A stretch of 64,000 bases of DNA from Daphnia carinata (lineage: Eukaryota > Arthropoda > Branchiopoda > Diplostraca > Daphniidae): the NCBI RefSeq assembly GCF_022539665.2, contig NC_081335.1:7626001-7690000 (forward strand). Reading direction: 5' to 3'. How positions within the stretch are numbered: the first letter of the stretch is position 1; each line of letters begins with the position of its first letter. The position numbers and the translations under genes are program-made. The notes beneath the pieces are model-generated. The model did no database searches, was not told where the DNA came from, and saw nothing but the letters and a program-made list of their open reading frames with translations. Positions 21,182 through 31,006 of the stretch are shown here, in pieces.

Positions 21182-21754
21182 TCAATCATCAATGGTCACG
21201 ACAATCGGGCCATTGGGGCGTCTTCCGGCCCGTCCGCAGGTAGGGCAGACGTCTTGTATCCACCATTGGAATAGCGCCCAATTTGGTGGTGGCGGCAAAC
21301 GGTTCTGTGGGTCAAGCTCTAAAATTGCTTGAAGTTTTTCCACCGCTCCTTGCCAATTCTCCTCGTATAAAGCGTTTAGTAGCGCCAATCCTAAAACTCC
21401 GGTGCGAAGGTAACGTTCATGAAGATTTAAATCGCGTCGGGTAGGCCAGGTGGGGCGTGCGGGTTCCGGCATAAGTGTAGCGATTGGCCTTACGCGCACC
21501 GGGTTGGATCTTGTTTGAGGTGGAGCCGGGTTGGGCTGGACCCGGGGTGGAGCACGGATCCGGATACGGGATGACAAAGTCACTTGCGGTGGGAAAGGTA
21601 CCCGGGGCGGAACAGGTGGAGGGGTAATGCGGTTAGATGGCCCCGCTTCCGGCTCATCGAAATCAATTGGCCTTAGCCGCCAAGCACTGTTGGAACTATG
21701 CCGACGAGTGGTGTACGGGGAAAGCCAATAATCTCCCGTATGGTCCTTAGACAT
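21182..21754 (-). CDS. Acc2 accessory protein of element A (190 aa)
   Basis: Start at the Met of MSKDHTGDYW; the frame is open 20 codons further to a GTG. The middle is proline- and arginine-rich (PPPVPPRVPFPPQV). The C-terminal part has LLNALYEENWQGAVEKL, then the signature LQAILELDPQNRLPPPPNW, a second Trp pair and CPTCGR. Acc1 of A ends in a related way (W, W, CRFC), so the two accessory proteins of one element look like paralogues. No stop codons. A TATA box lies about 66 bp upstream. Function unknown; a small zinc-binding or protein-binding adaptor is possible. Confidence 0.65.
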   Translation of the reverse strand: MSKDHTGDYWLSPYTTRRHSSNSAWRLRPIDFDEPEAGPSNRITPPPVPPRVPFPPQVTLSSRIRIRAPPRVQPNPAPPQTRSNPVRVRPIATLMPEPARPTWPTRRDLNLHERYLRTGVLGLALLNALYEENWQGAVEKLQAILELDPQNRLPPPPNWALFQWWIQDVCPTCGRAGRRPNGPIVVTIDD

Positions 21755-21819
21755 TTTGTTTAAATGATTTTTCAAGACTTGTGAGAAAGGATTGATCCCT
21801 TTCCTTGCGCCCACGTTTG

Positions 21820-21828
21820 TTATATAGG
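21820..21828 (-). promoter_or_regulatory. TATA box upstream of acc2 (element A)
   Basis: On the - strand CCTATATAA, about 66 bp before the acc2 Met. It is close to the CTATATAAG found before acc1 of A and acc2 of D and F. Function inferred. Confidence 0.45.
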
Positions 21829-22388
21829 CAAAAAGTGTTATTGTCAGCTTTCTTGAAATAACTTTTATGTTTCTTCTTTATGTTGTAAGCAATTCTTCTT
21901 TTGTTTCTGAATACATTTTTGTTGCAAAGCGAACGAAGAGATAACCATATATGGGTAACATGAAGAAGGGAATTGATTACAATTTCCAAGAAGTACAAGC
22001 ATATATATAAAAAAAGATTTCATTTATAATAAACATATATATATATAACAGAATTAACAATTCGTACAACTTAAAAATAACTATAAGAAACAGACAAAAA
22101 TTGTCGTCAAATTCTATTTATATATGAAAATATATATATATATTGAACTGTATTCGCACCCTTGCCGTTCGCTTATCCAATTTCTAATACAGTAGTGTAA
22201 CACTACTCTTTCTTCTGCTATTTTGAATTTCTTTTATTCATTATTAAACTAACATTTTTTTTTCAATGTCTACACCAACTGTGACTCGTAAAAGAAAAGA
22301 AAACCCCCTTTTTTTTCTTTTATTATCATTCGTAAGAGCCAAAATTAAAATTGTATACTCAAAATTTGTATCTAAAGGATAAGTATAT
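21829..22388. other. Element A sequence between acc2 and the B insertion
   Basis: AT-rich, with TATATATA tracts near 22000-22145 and no coding frame. It continues on the far side of B at 30187. Confidence 0.5.
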
Positions 22389-22636
22389 TGTCGCGTACTC
22401 GCCTTAAAAGCTCAGAGTCAAGGAGTGTATTCAAGGTCTACACGCTAGCACAGTGTCCAAAAGACTAACTAGAATTGTGCCCGCCAGCCGCCCACAACAC
22501 AGTCGATGGGTCAAGTCCCGCCGGATGGGATCCGGTGACCGTCCGGTAACACCTATCTCATGTAACGACGATAAATCCCGGCGGATGTGGGGCGGACGAC
22601 TGGAATTGGAGCGCGTCCGGTTCGATAGTCGCGACA
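22389..22636 (-). repeat. 3' LTR of element B
   Basis: 248 bp, TGTCGCGTAC ... GTCGCGACA, with a 9-bp inverted end (TGTCGCG/CGCGACA core). GAAGAGGGG on the - strand just before it is the likely polypurine tract. Confidence 0.9.
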
Positions 22637-22937
22637 GATACCCCTCTTCAAGCCCTACTCGTCCCGAGTAGGACCGCGAGCGGCCGACGCGACCAAGAAC
22701 AGACAGGCTAACAGCTACAGATACCAAGTAAACGATAACAGAACAGGCATAGCTACGGGGAAAAAGAAACCAAAACCCACAAAAAAAAAAAAAAAAAAAA
22801 AAAAAAAACACAAACGAGATAAAACAAAAGAGAAAACAAACAAAAAAAACAACCACCAATCAAAGAAAAAAAAGAAAAAGAAGAGAAGAAAGGGACAAAA
22901 AAAAGAAAACGCGTAAAGAGCGTTAAGTACGATACAC
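22637..22937. other. Untranslated 3' region of element B
   Basis: No gene. It holds a long A-rich tract on the + strand (22780-22920), including an A run of about 31, immediately after the env stop. Short - strand frames of Phe runs are products of it. Confidence 0.7.
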
Positions 22938-24790
22938 TCATGAGGGAGCTCCCCCAACTGCTCCTTCTACCGCTGGCGACTCGTCACGTTCGGCATCCTC
23001 CAAAGACTCGTGCTGGGCGAGACGGGCCTCCAGTTGCCGGACCCGAAGATGTAACCACGCGACCACCGCCAACGTCGGGACGATCGTGCTGATAAGGGAC
23101 GCGACCAAATTGTAACCGGAGAATTCTGATACCGGGGTCTCGTCCATTCTCCGCAGCAAATCCTGGACCTCCTTCAAGTTCCGCTGGGCCTCTTCACGCG
23201 TCTTGGGGTCTACGAACAGCTCGGTAGGGTCCCGTGTAGGTGGTGCGGGTGCTACCGTGATCTCTGTCTTCCGTGGCCGGGCTGTCGGCGAATATAGGTC
23301 TGGGGCGTCTACAGGCGTCGCCTCGAGCGTGGTTCCTCCCTCCGCACTCGCCGGAAAGATCCACTCGTCCGAATGCGCGGTACAGGCTTGCGGCAGCTGG
23401 AAAACATCTACCGGGTTCAACTTTAGCGTCTGTCGAGGAGGTCCCGAGAACCCAGTTGGACATGACACGACAATTTCTTGGCTCTTGGTAGCCGAAAGCA
23501 TCCAACGTCGTCGTCCGAGGTACGCAGTGCGGGAGCCCTCCCAAGTTGTTAGCTGCTGATGACACCAGCGCTCCACCTCCCGTGTGTCATCTCTCCAAAG
23601 TGCGAGAGCGCAAGAGGGTCTTGTAGTCTTCCGTAACAACCCAGTGTAAAAGCGGCATATAGGAACTTCGCCCCCACAATGAGAGGTCTCTCCTGGTGTC
23701 AATTCCACGAAGACCTGCAGGTCGGGGGCTAGAGCGATAGTCTCTTTCTCTAAGGCTCTGCCATTTTCTATCGCTTCAGGTAAATTGACGATCCGATACA
23801 GGTGGAACAGGTGGTTCCGATCCACTAGGGGAAGGTCTATGAGTATCCGGATGACCCCCTCTGCTACTCGTAACCTCACTTTAGCGTCCCTGTACAAGGT
23901 CCAGGTATCCCCGAGCCCGGAACCGGTCATGAGATCCCAACCAGGAGGCAGTTGTCGATGAATTGATTCCAAAACTGTCTTGACTTGCTTCGGCGGGAAC
24001 AATCAGGCGGGAAGGTGTCCCCCAGCCACGGCGCTCAAACCTGCCTCCACATCGGTGGCAAAGTCCTCCAACCATGTTAGGCCTTGTTCCACTGTTTCAA
24101 AGGCTCGGTCGACCGCGAGCCATGTCACCCACCTCTCTGCATCCGCAGCCTGTGTGCGTAAAACTTGGGCCTGTAAATGTCGGAGAGAAGTAGACAGATT
24201 ATTGTCTTCGGTCAGCAAACCACGCAATATTTCCGCGTGTGACTGTAGTTCCCACAGGGTGGCGTTGACCACCGTTTCCTGGTGCTCCACAAGATGGGCT
24301 ATCTCCTAATTCTGCTCCAACGTCCGGGATACGGTCTGGCTAAGGTGAAGCACATCCTTCTCGGTGGCGGTGCCGAACATCCATTTTAACAAGTCGCCTC
24401 CTCCATCAATCACCCCTCGCACCCGACGGCGGGCGCGCGTCTGAGCTACCACTATCGGGGTGAGCCGTTCCTTCGTCTTCAATAGGCGGTCCGCGGCTCG
24501 CTGCTTCCGGGCTTTGATGTATTCCTGAGTCATGATTTGGAATTTGTCTTCCCCGACATAAGGCTTTAAGTCACGCAGCCAGGATTCGAGACGTTCCAGA
24601 ATGGATAGCACAGGTCTAGTCGTCAACTTGGTCACAATGGTCCATGTGGACTCGCTGAAGGCCACTTGCCCCTTCTCGAGGAATGCGACGCTACCGCGGA
24701 CTACTAGATCGGAAGCGGGCGGTTCACCGGTCGCTGTTAACAGAAGGAACAATTGGGCCAACAGAGCTAGCCCGTAGCGCAACGGAGGCC
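22938..24790 (-). pseudogene. F-protein-like (class I) Env of element B, two stops
   Basis: Resembles Env of errantiviruses and baculovirus F. It has a hydrophobic leader (GLALLAQLFLLLTATG, near 24775), a likely furin-type site RARRRVR followed at once by the fusion-peptide-like GVIDGGGDLLKWMFGTA, then a coiled coil, a Cys-rich ectodomain and a C-terminal membrane segment (LVASLISTIVPTLAVVAWL) with a charged tail. TAG at 24306-24308 and TGA at 24003-24005 interrupt it. The env leader is in the same frame as the end of pol, with no stop between them, so pol and env would be one polyprotein unless env is read from its own mRNA. Confidence 0.75.
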
Positions 24791-27539
24791 GCCTGTTGCG
24801 TAGTGGGCGTTGATTTTTCCGGCCCCCGTCGTCTTCGGGTGGTAGGGTGCTCTCGGTCTCGGCCAAGACTGCCGGTTCCGGTTCCGCTGGCCCGGACGGG
24901 GTACCGATTTTCGGTGGGCTCGGCACCTGCAACCCATCCAGGATTCCCCGCGGAGATATACCTGTAGTATCTGGTGCTTCAGAGAGGGGTTCCTCTTGTT
25001 CTTCCCAACTATCATCCGGTGCGTGGAACGGTTTCATCCGGCTGACGTGAACTATGTCCGTTTTCCGTCCATTGGGTAACCGAACCTCGTAGTTCACCGG
25101 AGTGGTCTATCTCACCACGCGGTAGGGTCCCAACCAGCGGTGGAAAAGCTTTTCGGCGTGGCCCACCTTGCGTATTGGCTTATAGACTAAGACGAGCGTA
25201 TCTGGTTGGAAACTAGCATCGCGGCGTTTGACATCGAAGGCCGCCTTCTGTTTCCGATGCACTTCCTCAAGTCGCATTTGCACGGTGGCGTGGGCGTGCA
25301 CTAAGCGCTCGCGAAGCTGCGTCACATATTCAACTGGGGAGTCAGTGTCACTCTCACTAGTGATAATGCCACCAATCCCAAGGTTAAGGTCCGACGGGAG
25401 CAATGGCTCCCTCCCGTACATGAGGAAGAACGGGCTGAAACCCGTCGACTCCTGTCTGCTGGTGTTGTAGGCGAAGCAAACATACGGCAAGACTTCGTCC
25501 CAATCACGGTGGTCGCTGCTAACATACATGGACAGCATGTCCGCTAGGACATGATTCATCCTCTCCACCTGTCCGTTGGCGCTCGGGTGGAACGCGGATG
25601 TCTTGTGGTTCGTGCTCAGCAGACGGGTGACCTCTTGAAACAATTCGGCAATGAAGCATCGGCCACGGTCCGTGACAATGGTTTCGGGGGACCCATGTCG
25701 CAAACAAATTTGTTCCACGAAGAAGCCCGCTACGTCAGGGGCGGTACCAGTAGGCATTGCCCGAGTCTCCACCCACTTGGTGAAGTAATCTACCGCCACG
25801 ATGATTTGTCGATTGCCCGCCTTGGACAATGGGAAGGGCCCTAGCAGGTCGATGCCGACCCGTTGGAAAGGTCGAGACGACCTCATGGACTAAAGGAACC
25901 CAGCAGGCTTATCAGCTATCCCTTTCCGGGATTGGCAGCTTGAGCACGAACGTACGTAGGCCCACACATGTTCTGCCATCTTCGGCCGATAGAAACATCG
26001 CTTGATCCTGGCAAGCGTACGGCTGACTCCTAGGTGACCCGATATCGTGCTATCATGGTAGTCGGTTAGAATTTGGCGTCTCATCGAGGGGGGAACACAC
26101 AAGCGAAGCTGTGGTCTTCCGTCCAGCCATACTCGACGATACAGTACGCGATGGTCCAGGCAGTAGGCCTTGGGTGCCTTCAGCCCCTTCTCCAACGCTT
26201 CAATGTGTTTAGCAAACGGATGGAAAGACTCTTGTTCTTGCCGCCAATCCAGACCCGGTACGGGATCAACGTCGATCTGGGCCAGCATCAAGCACCGGTC
26301 ATCCTCTTCTTCCTGCTGGGGTCTATCAACCGGGAATCTCGACAGGCAGTCTGCATCCTGGTGGAGCCGCCCGCTCCGATAAACAACCTCCAAATCAAAT
26401 TCTTGGAGGGACAAGCTCCAACGCGCAAGCCGACCGGCCAGGTCGCGCTTGCTCATCAGCCAGCAAAGGGCTTGATGGTCCGTCAACACGCGAACTTTCG
26501 TGCCCTAAATAAGGGTACGGAACTTTTTCAGTGCCCATACCAGAGCAAGGCATTCCTTCTCAGTTATTGAATAATTCTGCTCACTGCGGCTGAGTAGACG
26601 GCTAGCATAACCCAGCGGCCTTTCGATGCCGTCCTCTCGTTGGATGAGAGCGCATCCGATGCCATAACCACAATCGTCCGGATGCAGTTCCATCGGTAAA
26701 TCGAAATTTGGCTGGGCTAACGTGGCTGCCTCTTGCAGGGCTTTCTTGAGAGCCTCAAAACTTTCACGTTGCTCTGGTCCCCAGATGAAAACCTTGGTAC
26801 TTTTGGTGAGCTCACTGAGCGGGTACGCTAGTTTAGCAAACTGTGGGACATATCGCCTATAATAAGAGCAGAGGCCTAGAAAAGATTGTACTGCTTTAAT
26901 TTTTTGGGATACCGTATGGATCTCGTCCGGTGCTGGAAATTGCCGTACTGCCAATATTTTGTCGGGGTCGGGTGCGATACCCGTCGCACTCACCACATGA
27001 CCCAGCACCTTTAACTGGTACTCTCCAAATCGACATTTACTCAGTTTAATCTTGAGACCAGCCGCTCCAAGATGCTCCAACACCTGGCTGAGTCTCTTGC
27101 CATGCTCTTCAAAGGTTTGGGCGTACACCACGACATCATCGAGATACACCAAGCAGGAGTGCCATTTGAGCTGAGCCAAGGTAAAATCCATGGCTCTCCG
27201 GAACGTAGCGGGCGCGGAAGTTAGGCCGAAAGGCATGACCTTAAACTGCCACAGCCCATCCGCAGTGACAAATGCACTCTTCGGGCGATCCTCCGGCTTA
27301 AGCTCGATCTGGTGGTAACCGGACTGGAGATCCATGCTGGAAAAGAACTGGGAACCGGTCAAACGGCTCAAAGCGTCATCAATCCGAGGTAGAGGGTACA
27401 CGTCTTTCACAGTGACGTGGTTCAACCTACGGTAGTCAACGCAGAAACGCCAACCTCCGCATTTCTTTTTGACCATCACCACGGGTGAAGACCAGGGGCT
27501 GTCGGAAGGCTCCATGATTCCCTGAGCCCAACAGCTCAT
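24780..27539 (-). pseudogene. Element B pol: RT, RNase H, integrase with three UAG stops
   Basis: RT with FCVDYRRLN, FSSMDLQSGYHQI and catalytic VYLDDVVV; RNase H with LHPDDCGYGIGCAL and TEKECLALVWA; integrase zinc domain (YHDSTISGHLG...CSSCQSRK); DDE core (GIDLLGPFPL, VTDRGRCF, NGQVERMN); then an IVHVSRMKPF tail. TAG codons at 26505-26507, 25890-25892 and 25107-25109 break it at sites where sibling E has sense codons. The join with gag-protease near 27500 is out of phase. Catalytic residues themselves are kept. Confidence 0.85.
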
Positions 27540-29841
27540 CCACTTGCTGTTGAATTAGTTCCCGCTCTTTCCAGGCACTCTTGTAGGGCGGTTGGTGAAG
27601 CGGAACCTGCATCTCTACGGGAATGGCGTGTTGTACGGCCTTGTAACGCCCCAGCTCCAGCGAAGTATTGGCGAAACAATGTCGATGTTCCAGCAGGATC
27701 GCAATCAGATTCTCACGTTTATCTGACTCTAACTCTGGGCTTATGCGGTCGGCAAAATTAAGAACGTCGTTCTTGGCTTCTCCCGTGTGGGCTCTCGGCT
27801 CCTCCGACGGCTCGGTGGTTTCCTCGATCTCCACTAGCTCGCCCAGCGCCGTGCCAGGGGAAAGCCAGGCTTCCTTCGGCGTATAGTTCGTTACGGGCAC
27901 CAACATCTGGGCCGAATTGCGCAAGATTACCGGATTAACCGCCATCCCCCGGGTGCTCAACAGTTTCTCCACCGGTTCCAACAGCCATTGCTCGTAGGGC
28001 CCTCCCTCTGCCGTAACTTCCACCTCCGTAGTCGAGCGAGCCGGGACGCAGGATTCTTCCTTCACCCTGACCACTCGCTGCCCGAGGGACTCGCTCTCCA
28101 GCGTGATTGCCCTCAGTGGAAGCTCACCTAAGCTGATGAGGGGCTCCTGGTCCTGCCGATACTGGACCCTCAGACTTTCGAATTGTTGGAGGAAGTCGTT
28201 CCCAAGCAGGAGCTCCATTCCCTTCATTTCCAGGACAACGGCGGTTCCCCTCGCCGTCAGCGCTCCATCGCTGACCTCCAGGTAAGTTGCGCCCAAATTC
28301 ACCGCTTCCGTACTGTTGGCGAGCAGAACTCGTGGACCGTGCCATGGGACCACGACGCAGAGAAGGCTGGCCGCCAATCGCGGGGAGACGACAGTGACGG
28401 CAGCCCCAGTGTCAATTACGGCGTCGACCGGCTCGCCGTGGCACGCCATACGCTTAGTGACCATCGTCCCTGCGGTAGGGATACACAGCATCTGAACGGT
28501 TGACGTCGAACCGCTGACTCCCACGTTTTCGTCCATGCGCGTGGTCAGGGCCCGAACCGGGGCAAATTGCACCTGAGCGGGCTCTCTGGCAGTCGACTGA
28601 TCCGGTCGTGCATCGGTCTGATCCCGACCCTGCCTGCTGGGACAGTTCCTAGCGATATGCCCCGGCTGCTCACATTGGTAGCAGATCGTACGCCCGTCCG
28701 GCGTGCGACCGCTCGGGCGACTCTGCGTGGCTGGTCTCCTCCCGCGGGACTGCTGTTGCATGGTGAGCTTAGCCACCTGGTCGTGCAGATCGCGTATGGC
28801 CTGTAAGAGCTCACGGTTCGTATCTCCGGCAGGAGGCAAGGCGGCAAGCGGCACGCCACGATCCACCGCTGGCATGGGGGAAGCTGCTCGATCGCTACGA
28901 TAGGTGCGCACCTTTGCTTCCTCCTGTCGCCGCAGGCATTCCAAAAACTCCACGCTGGTCCTAGGATTGAAAGGACAAATTCGCTCAACTATAATTGGTT
29001 TCAAACCACGATACAAATGCTCCACTTTCGCCGCTTCTGTCATATCCGGATCCACCGTTCTGCATAATTTCAGGACGTCATAGAAGTAATCGATGGGCGA
29101 CTCATCGAACTGCTGTATACGCCTGCGTAACCTGTTTTCCTGAAAGATGGCCTGGCTGCCATTCAGGAATGCCCTCAAAAAAAGGGTCCTCAACCCCGGA
29201 GCGGCTTGTCCTAGATGCCCAGCCCGGGGTGCCTCGTCCCGCCAGGTTGTAGGCCTATTGTCGAGGCACAGGAACCAGTTCCTGGCTGTGTCTTCCAGAT
29301 ACATCTCCAAGTTGATTCGTAGGTCGTCATCCGACCAGCGGTTAATGTTCCCCGCTGCCTCGTATCGCGAAAGCCAGTCAATCACATCGTCCCCCTCTTT
29401 GCCCGTGAAATCGGGCGGGGCCCTGAACTGCAGCTGCGGCCGTGCCACCGCCATCTCGTGGGCGCGTGGGTGCAGCTCCTCTGGAATGTCCGGCGCCGGC
29501 TGTTCCGGCGAAGGGAGAACGTTGTCAGCCGGACCCTCACCGTCTCCGTCCCCCGGCTCGTCGTCCCGTCCCGGCGAACCGAAAACCGACACTCCCAACA
29601 CACTATTCGCGTCACGTACCTCTCCCGCGACGTGCGAAATGTCCGCGCCCAACCCGCTGTCTTGCAAGCGACCGCGCCCAAGACCCACCTGGCGACTTTC
29701 GACTTCCGTCTGCGAATTGTCCCAATCACAGGAGTCCATCGACCCACCCGCTACGTTTTCCGCGAGTGGCGGCAGCCCTCGCAAACGTCGACTGCCCAAA
29801 CGACACCGCACTCTAGCCTGTCCACCCCTTCCACTGGACAT
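27436..29841 (-). CDS. Element B Gag-protease (and RT start)
   Basis: Start at the Met of MSSGRGG, near the primer site; the frame opens 16 codons earlier at a GTG. Gypsy-type capsid lies about residues 130-300 (PPDFTGKEGDDVIDWLSRYE, then FDESPIDYFYDVLKLC). A single CCHC zinc knuckle CYQCEQPGHIARNC is near residue 385, and retropepsin DTGAAVTVVS with LLLGNDF is near 475-560. About 790 aa without a stop. At its end it enters RT (LHQPPYKSAWKERELI) and then loses phase near 27500. This could be a mutation; a programmed shift at that place would be unusual. Confidence 0.85.
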   Translation of the reverse strand: MSSGRGGQARVRCRLGSRRLRGLPPLAENVAGGSMDSCDWDNSQTEVESRQVGLGRGRLQDSGLGADISHVAGEVRDANSVLGVSVFGSPGRDDEPGDGDGEGPADNVLPSPEQPAPDIPEELHPRAHEMAVARPQLQFRAPPDFTGKEGDDVIDWLSRYEAAGNINRWSDDDLRINLEMYLEDTARNWFLCLDNRPTTWRDEAPRAGHLGQAAPGLRTLFLRAFLNGSQAIFQENRLRRRIQQFDESPIDYFYDVLKLCRTVDPDMTEAAKVEHLYRGLKPIIVERICPFNPRTSVEFLECLRRQEEAKVRTYRSDRAASPMPAVDRGVPLAALPPAGDTNRELLQAIRDLHDQVAKLTMQQQSRGRRPATQSRPSGRTPDGRTICYQCEQPGHIARNCPSRQGRDQTDARPDQSTAREPAQVQFAPVRALTTRMDENVGVSGSTSTVQMLCIPTAGTMVTKRMACHGEPVDAVIDTGAAVTVVSPRLAASLLCVVVPWHGPRVLLANSTEAVNLGATYLEVSDGALTARGTAVVLEMKGMELLLGNDFLQQFESLRVQYRQDQEPLISLGELPLRAITLESESLGQRVVRVKEESCVPARSTTEVEVTAEGGPYEQWLLEPVEKLLSTRGMAVNPVILRNSAQMLVPVTNYTPKEAWLSPGTALGELVEIEETTEPSEEPRAHTGEAKNDVLNFADRISPELESDKRENLIAILLEHRHCFANTSLELGRYKAVQHAIPVEMQVPLHQPPYKSAWKERELIQQQVDELLGSGNHGAFRQPLVFTRGDGQKEMRRLAFLR

Positions 29842-29924
29842 CAACACCAAAAAGAAAAAACGCCGGAGCTCAAAAGGAAAAGTACGCACTCGTAACCCTT
29901 CAAAGAAACACCTCTAAAGGGCCT

Positions 29925-29936
29925 GCATCTCCACCA
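29925..29936 (-). promoter_or_regulatory. Primer-binding site, tRNA-Ala type (element B)
   Basis: On the - strand TGGTGGAGATGC, 2 nt inside the 5' LTR. It complements the 3' end of animal tRNA-Ala (GCATCTCCA plus CCA) over 12 nt, from my knowledge of tRNA sequences. Confidence 0.75.
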
Positions 29937-29938
29937 TT

Positions 29939-30186
29939 TGTCGCGTACTAGCCTTAAAAGCTCAGAGTCAAGGAGTGTATTCAAGGTCTACACGCTAGCA
30001 CAGTGTCCAAAAGACTAACTAGAATTGTGCCCGCCAGCCACCCACAACACAGTCGATGGGTCAAGTCCCGCCGGATGGGATCCGGTGACCGTCCGGTCAC
30101 ACCTATCTCATGTAACGACGATAAATCCCGGCGGATGTGGGGCGGACGACTGGAATTGGAGCGCGTCCGGTTCGATAGTCGCGACA
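29939..30186 (-). repeat. 5' LTR of element B
   Basis: 248 bp, three differences from 22389-22636, the flanking ATAT shared with the other end. Confidence 0.9.
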
Positions 30187-30369
30187 ATATTGTTTGTCGG
30201 ATAAGCGCAAGAGCAAGAGATACTAAAAGTTGACAAAAGGACACATGAATAGAGTCATAAGAAAAATAACACATACACAAAAGGAATAATATAATAGGCC
30301 ACACGAAAAGCACTACAACAAATAAATAAATTTTATAAAGACGATAAAATCTTCAGCTGTCCTGCTTCT

Positions 30370-30846
30370 TTAATTATTCTTGCAGAATCTGCAACGGTAG
30401 TGGGGATTCCAATCCTCAGGAAACCACCCGTAGAGAGGTGGGCTCCTGTTCTCAGGGTCCAGATCCAAAATCCTTTTCAATTTGACAACTGCTTTTCTCC
30501 AATTTTCCTGGCGGATGTGGAGTTGAAGTTCGTCCGCTAAATCCCTGGTCCGTTTCCGAATCTCCCTGTTGAAACGCCTCTTTTCTTTACGCCAGTTGTG
30601 TTCGTCTTCTGAATCTTCAGAATGACATTCTTGGTTTCGGTAGGGTTCTAACATTTCATCACAAATCTTATCGGTTTCATCTCTATACTTTCGTTGTTCT
30701 TTAGTCACTGCTGGATGCAGAAACTCCTCTAAATCCTTCTCCCTCTTGATTTCTTCTTCTTCGTCAGTGCTTTCTATCTCTCCTTCTTCGAGCTTGCACT
30801 TTTTTCCCGCGGGCTCTTCCTCTTCCATGGACAATTGCGAAGTCAT
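30370..30846 (-). CDS. Acc1 accessory protein of element A (158 aa)
   Basis: Start at the Met of MTSQLSMEEE, the first ATG after the TATA box. Very acidic N-terminus (KCKLEEGEIESTDEEEEI), basic helix (KEKRRFNREIRKRTRDLADEL), then RQENWRKAVVKL and the signature LKRILDLDPENRSPPLYGW, ending WNPHYRCRFCKNN with one CxxC. Position after integrase and alternating acid/base layout equal acc1 of D, C and F, although the N-terminal sequence has changed almost completely. The frame is intact while every large gene of A is broken. Function unknown. Confidence 0.65.
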   Translation of the reverse strand: MTSQLSMEEEEPAGKKCKLEEGEIESTDEEEEIKREKDLEEFLHPAVTKEQRKYRDETDKICDEMLEPYRNQECHSEDSEDEHNWRKEKRRFNREIRKRTRDLADELQLHIRQENWRKAVVKLKRILDLDPENRSPPLYGWFPEDWNPHYRCRFCKNN

Positions 30847-30965
30847 CGCCACTTCAATGGTTTGGGTGACGTCCCAGGGCGTTCAGCTCAACGGTACTGT
30901 CCGAATCCATGTTGTGCTCAAGATCACCAACAAACTGTTGAATATCTGTCACTATGTGTCACGAG

Positions 30966-30974
30966 CTTATATAG
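30966..30974 (-). promoter_or_regulatory. TATA box upstream of acc1 (element A)
   Basis: - strand CTATATAAG, 120 bp before the acc1 Met and overlapping the gap between pol end (31007) and acc1. The same 9-mer precedes acc2 in D and F. Promoter role inferred. Confidence 0.5.
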
Positions 30975-31006
30975 TCCTTTTTCCATCATTAAAAAAAAGT
31001 TTCAAA

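Larger units (their letters stand above)
22389..30186 (-). mobile_element. Family 2 gypsy element B, complete insertion
   Basis: 7,798 bp. LTRs of 248 bp at each end differ at only three positions. ATAT is duplicated at 22385-22388 and 30187-30190. - strand order: 5' LTR, tRNA-Ala primer site, gag-protease, RT/RNase H, integrase, F-like env, polypurine tract, 3' LTR. Inserted in the acc1-acc2 interval of A. Despite the young LTRs, pol and env carry five in-frame stops and at least one frameshift. Confidence 0.9.

Noticed and set aside
22431..22859. Phe-rich 142-codon - strand frame spanning the B LTR
   Set aside because: Comes from the long A-rich tract and LTR; no coding signal.
26073..26570. 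165-codon + strand frame
   Set aside because: Antisense to B RNase H/integrase; no protein-like features.
29147..29917. 256-codon + strand frame, with shorter companions at 29442-29895
   Set aside because: Lies antisense to the well-supported Gag of element B; GC-rich codons of Gag open the opposite strand.
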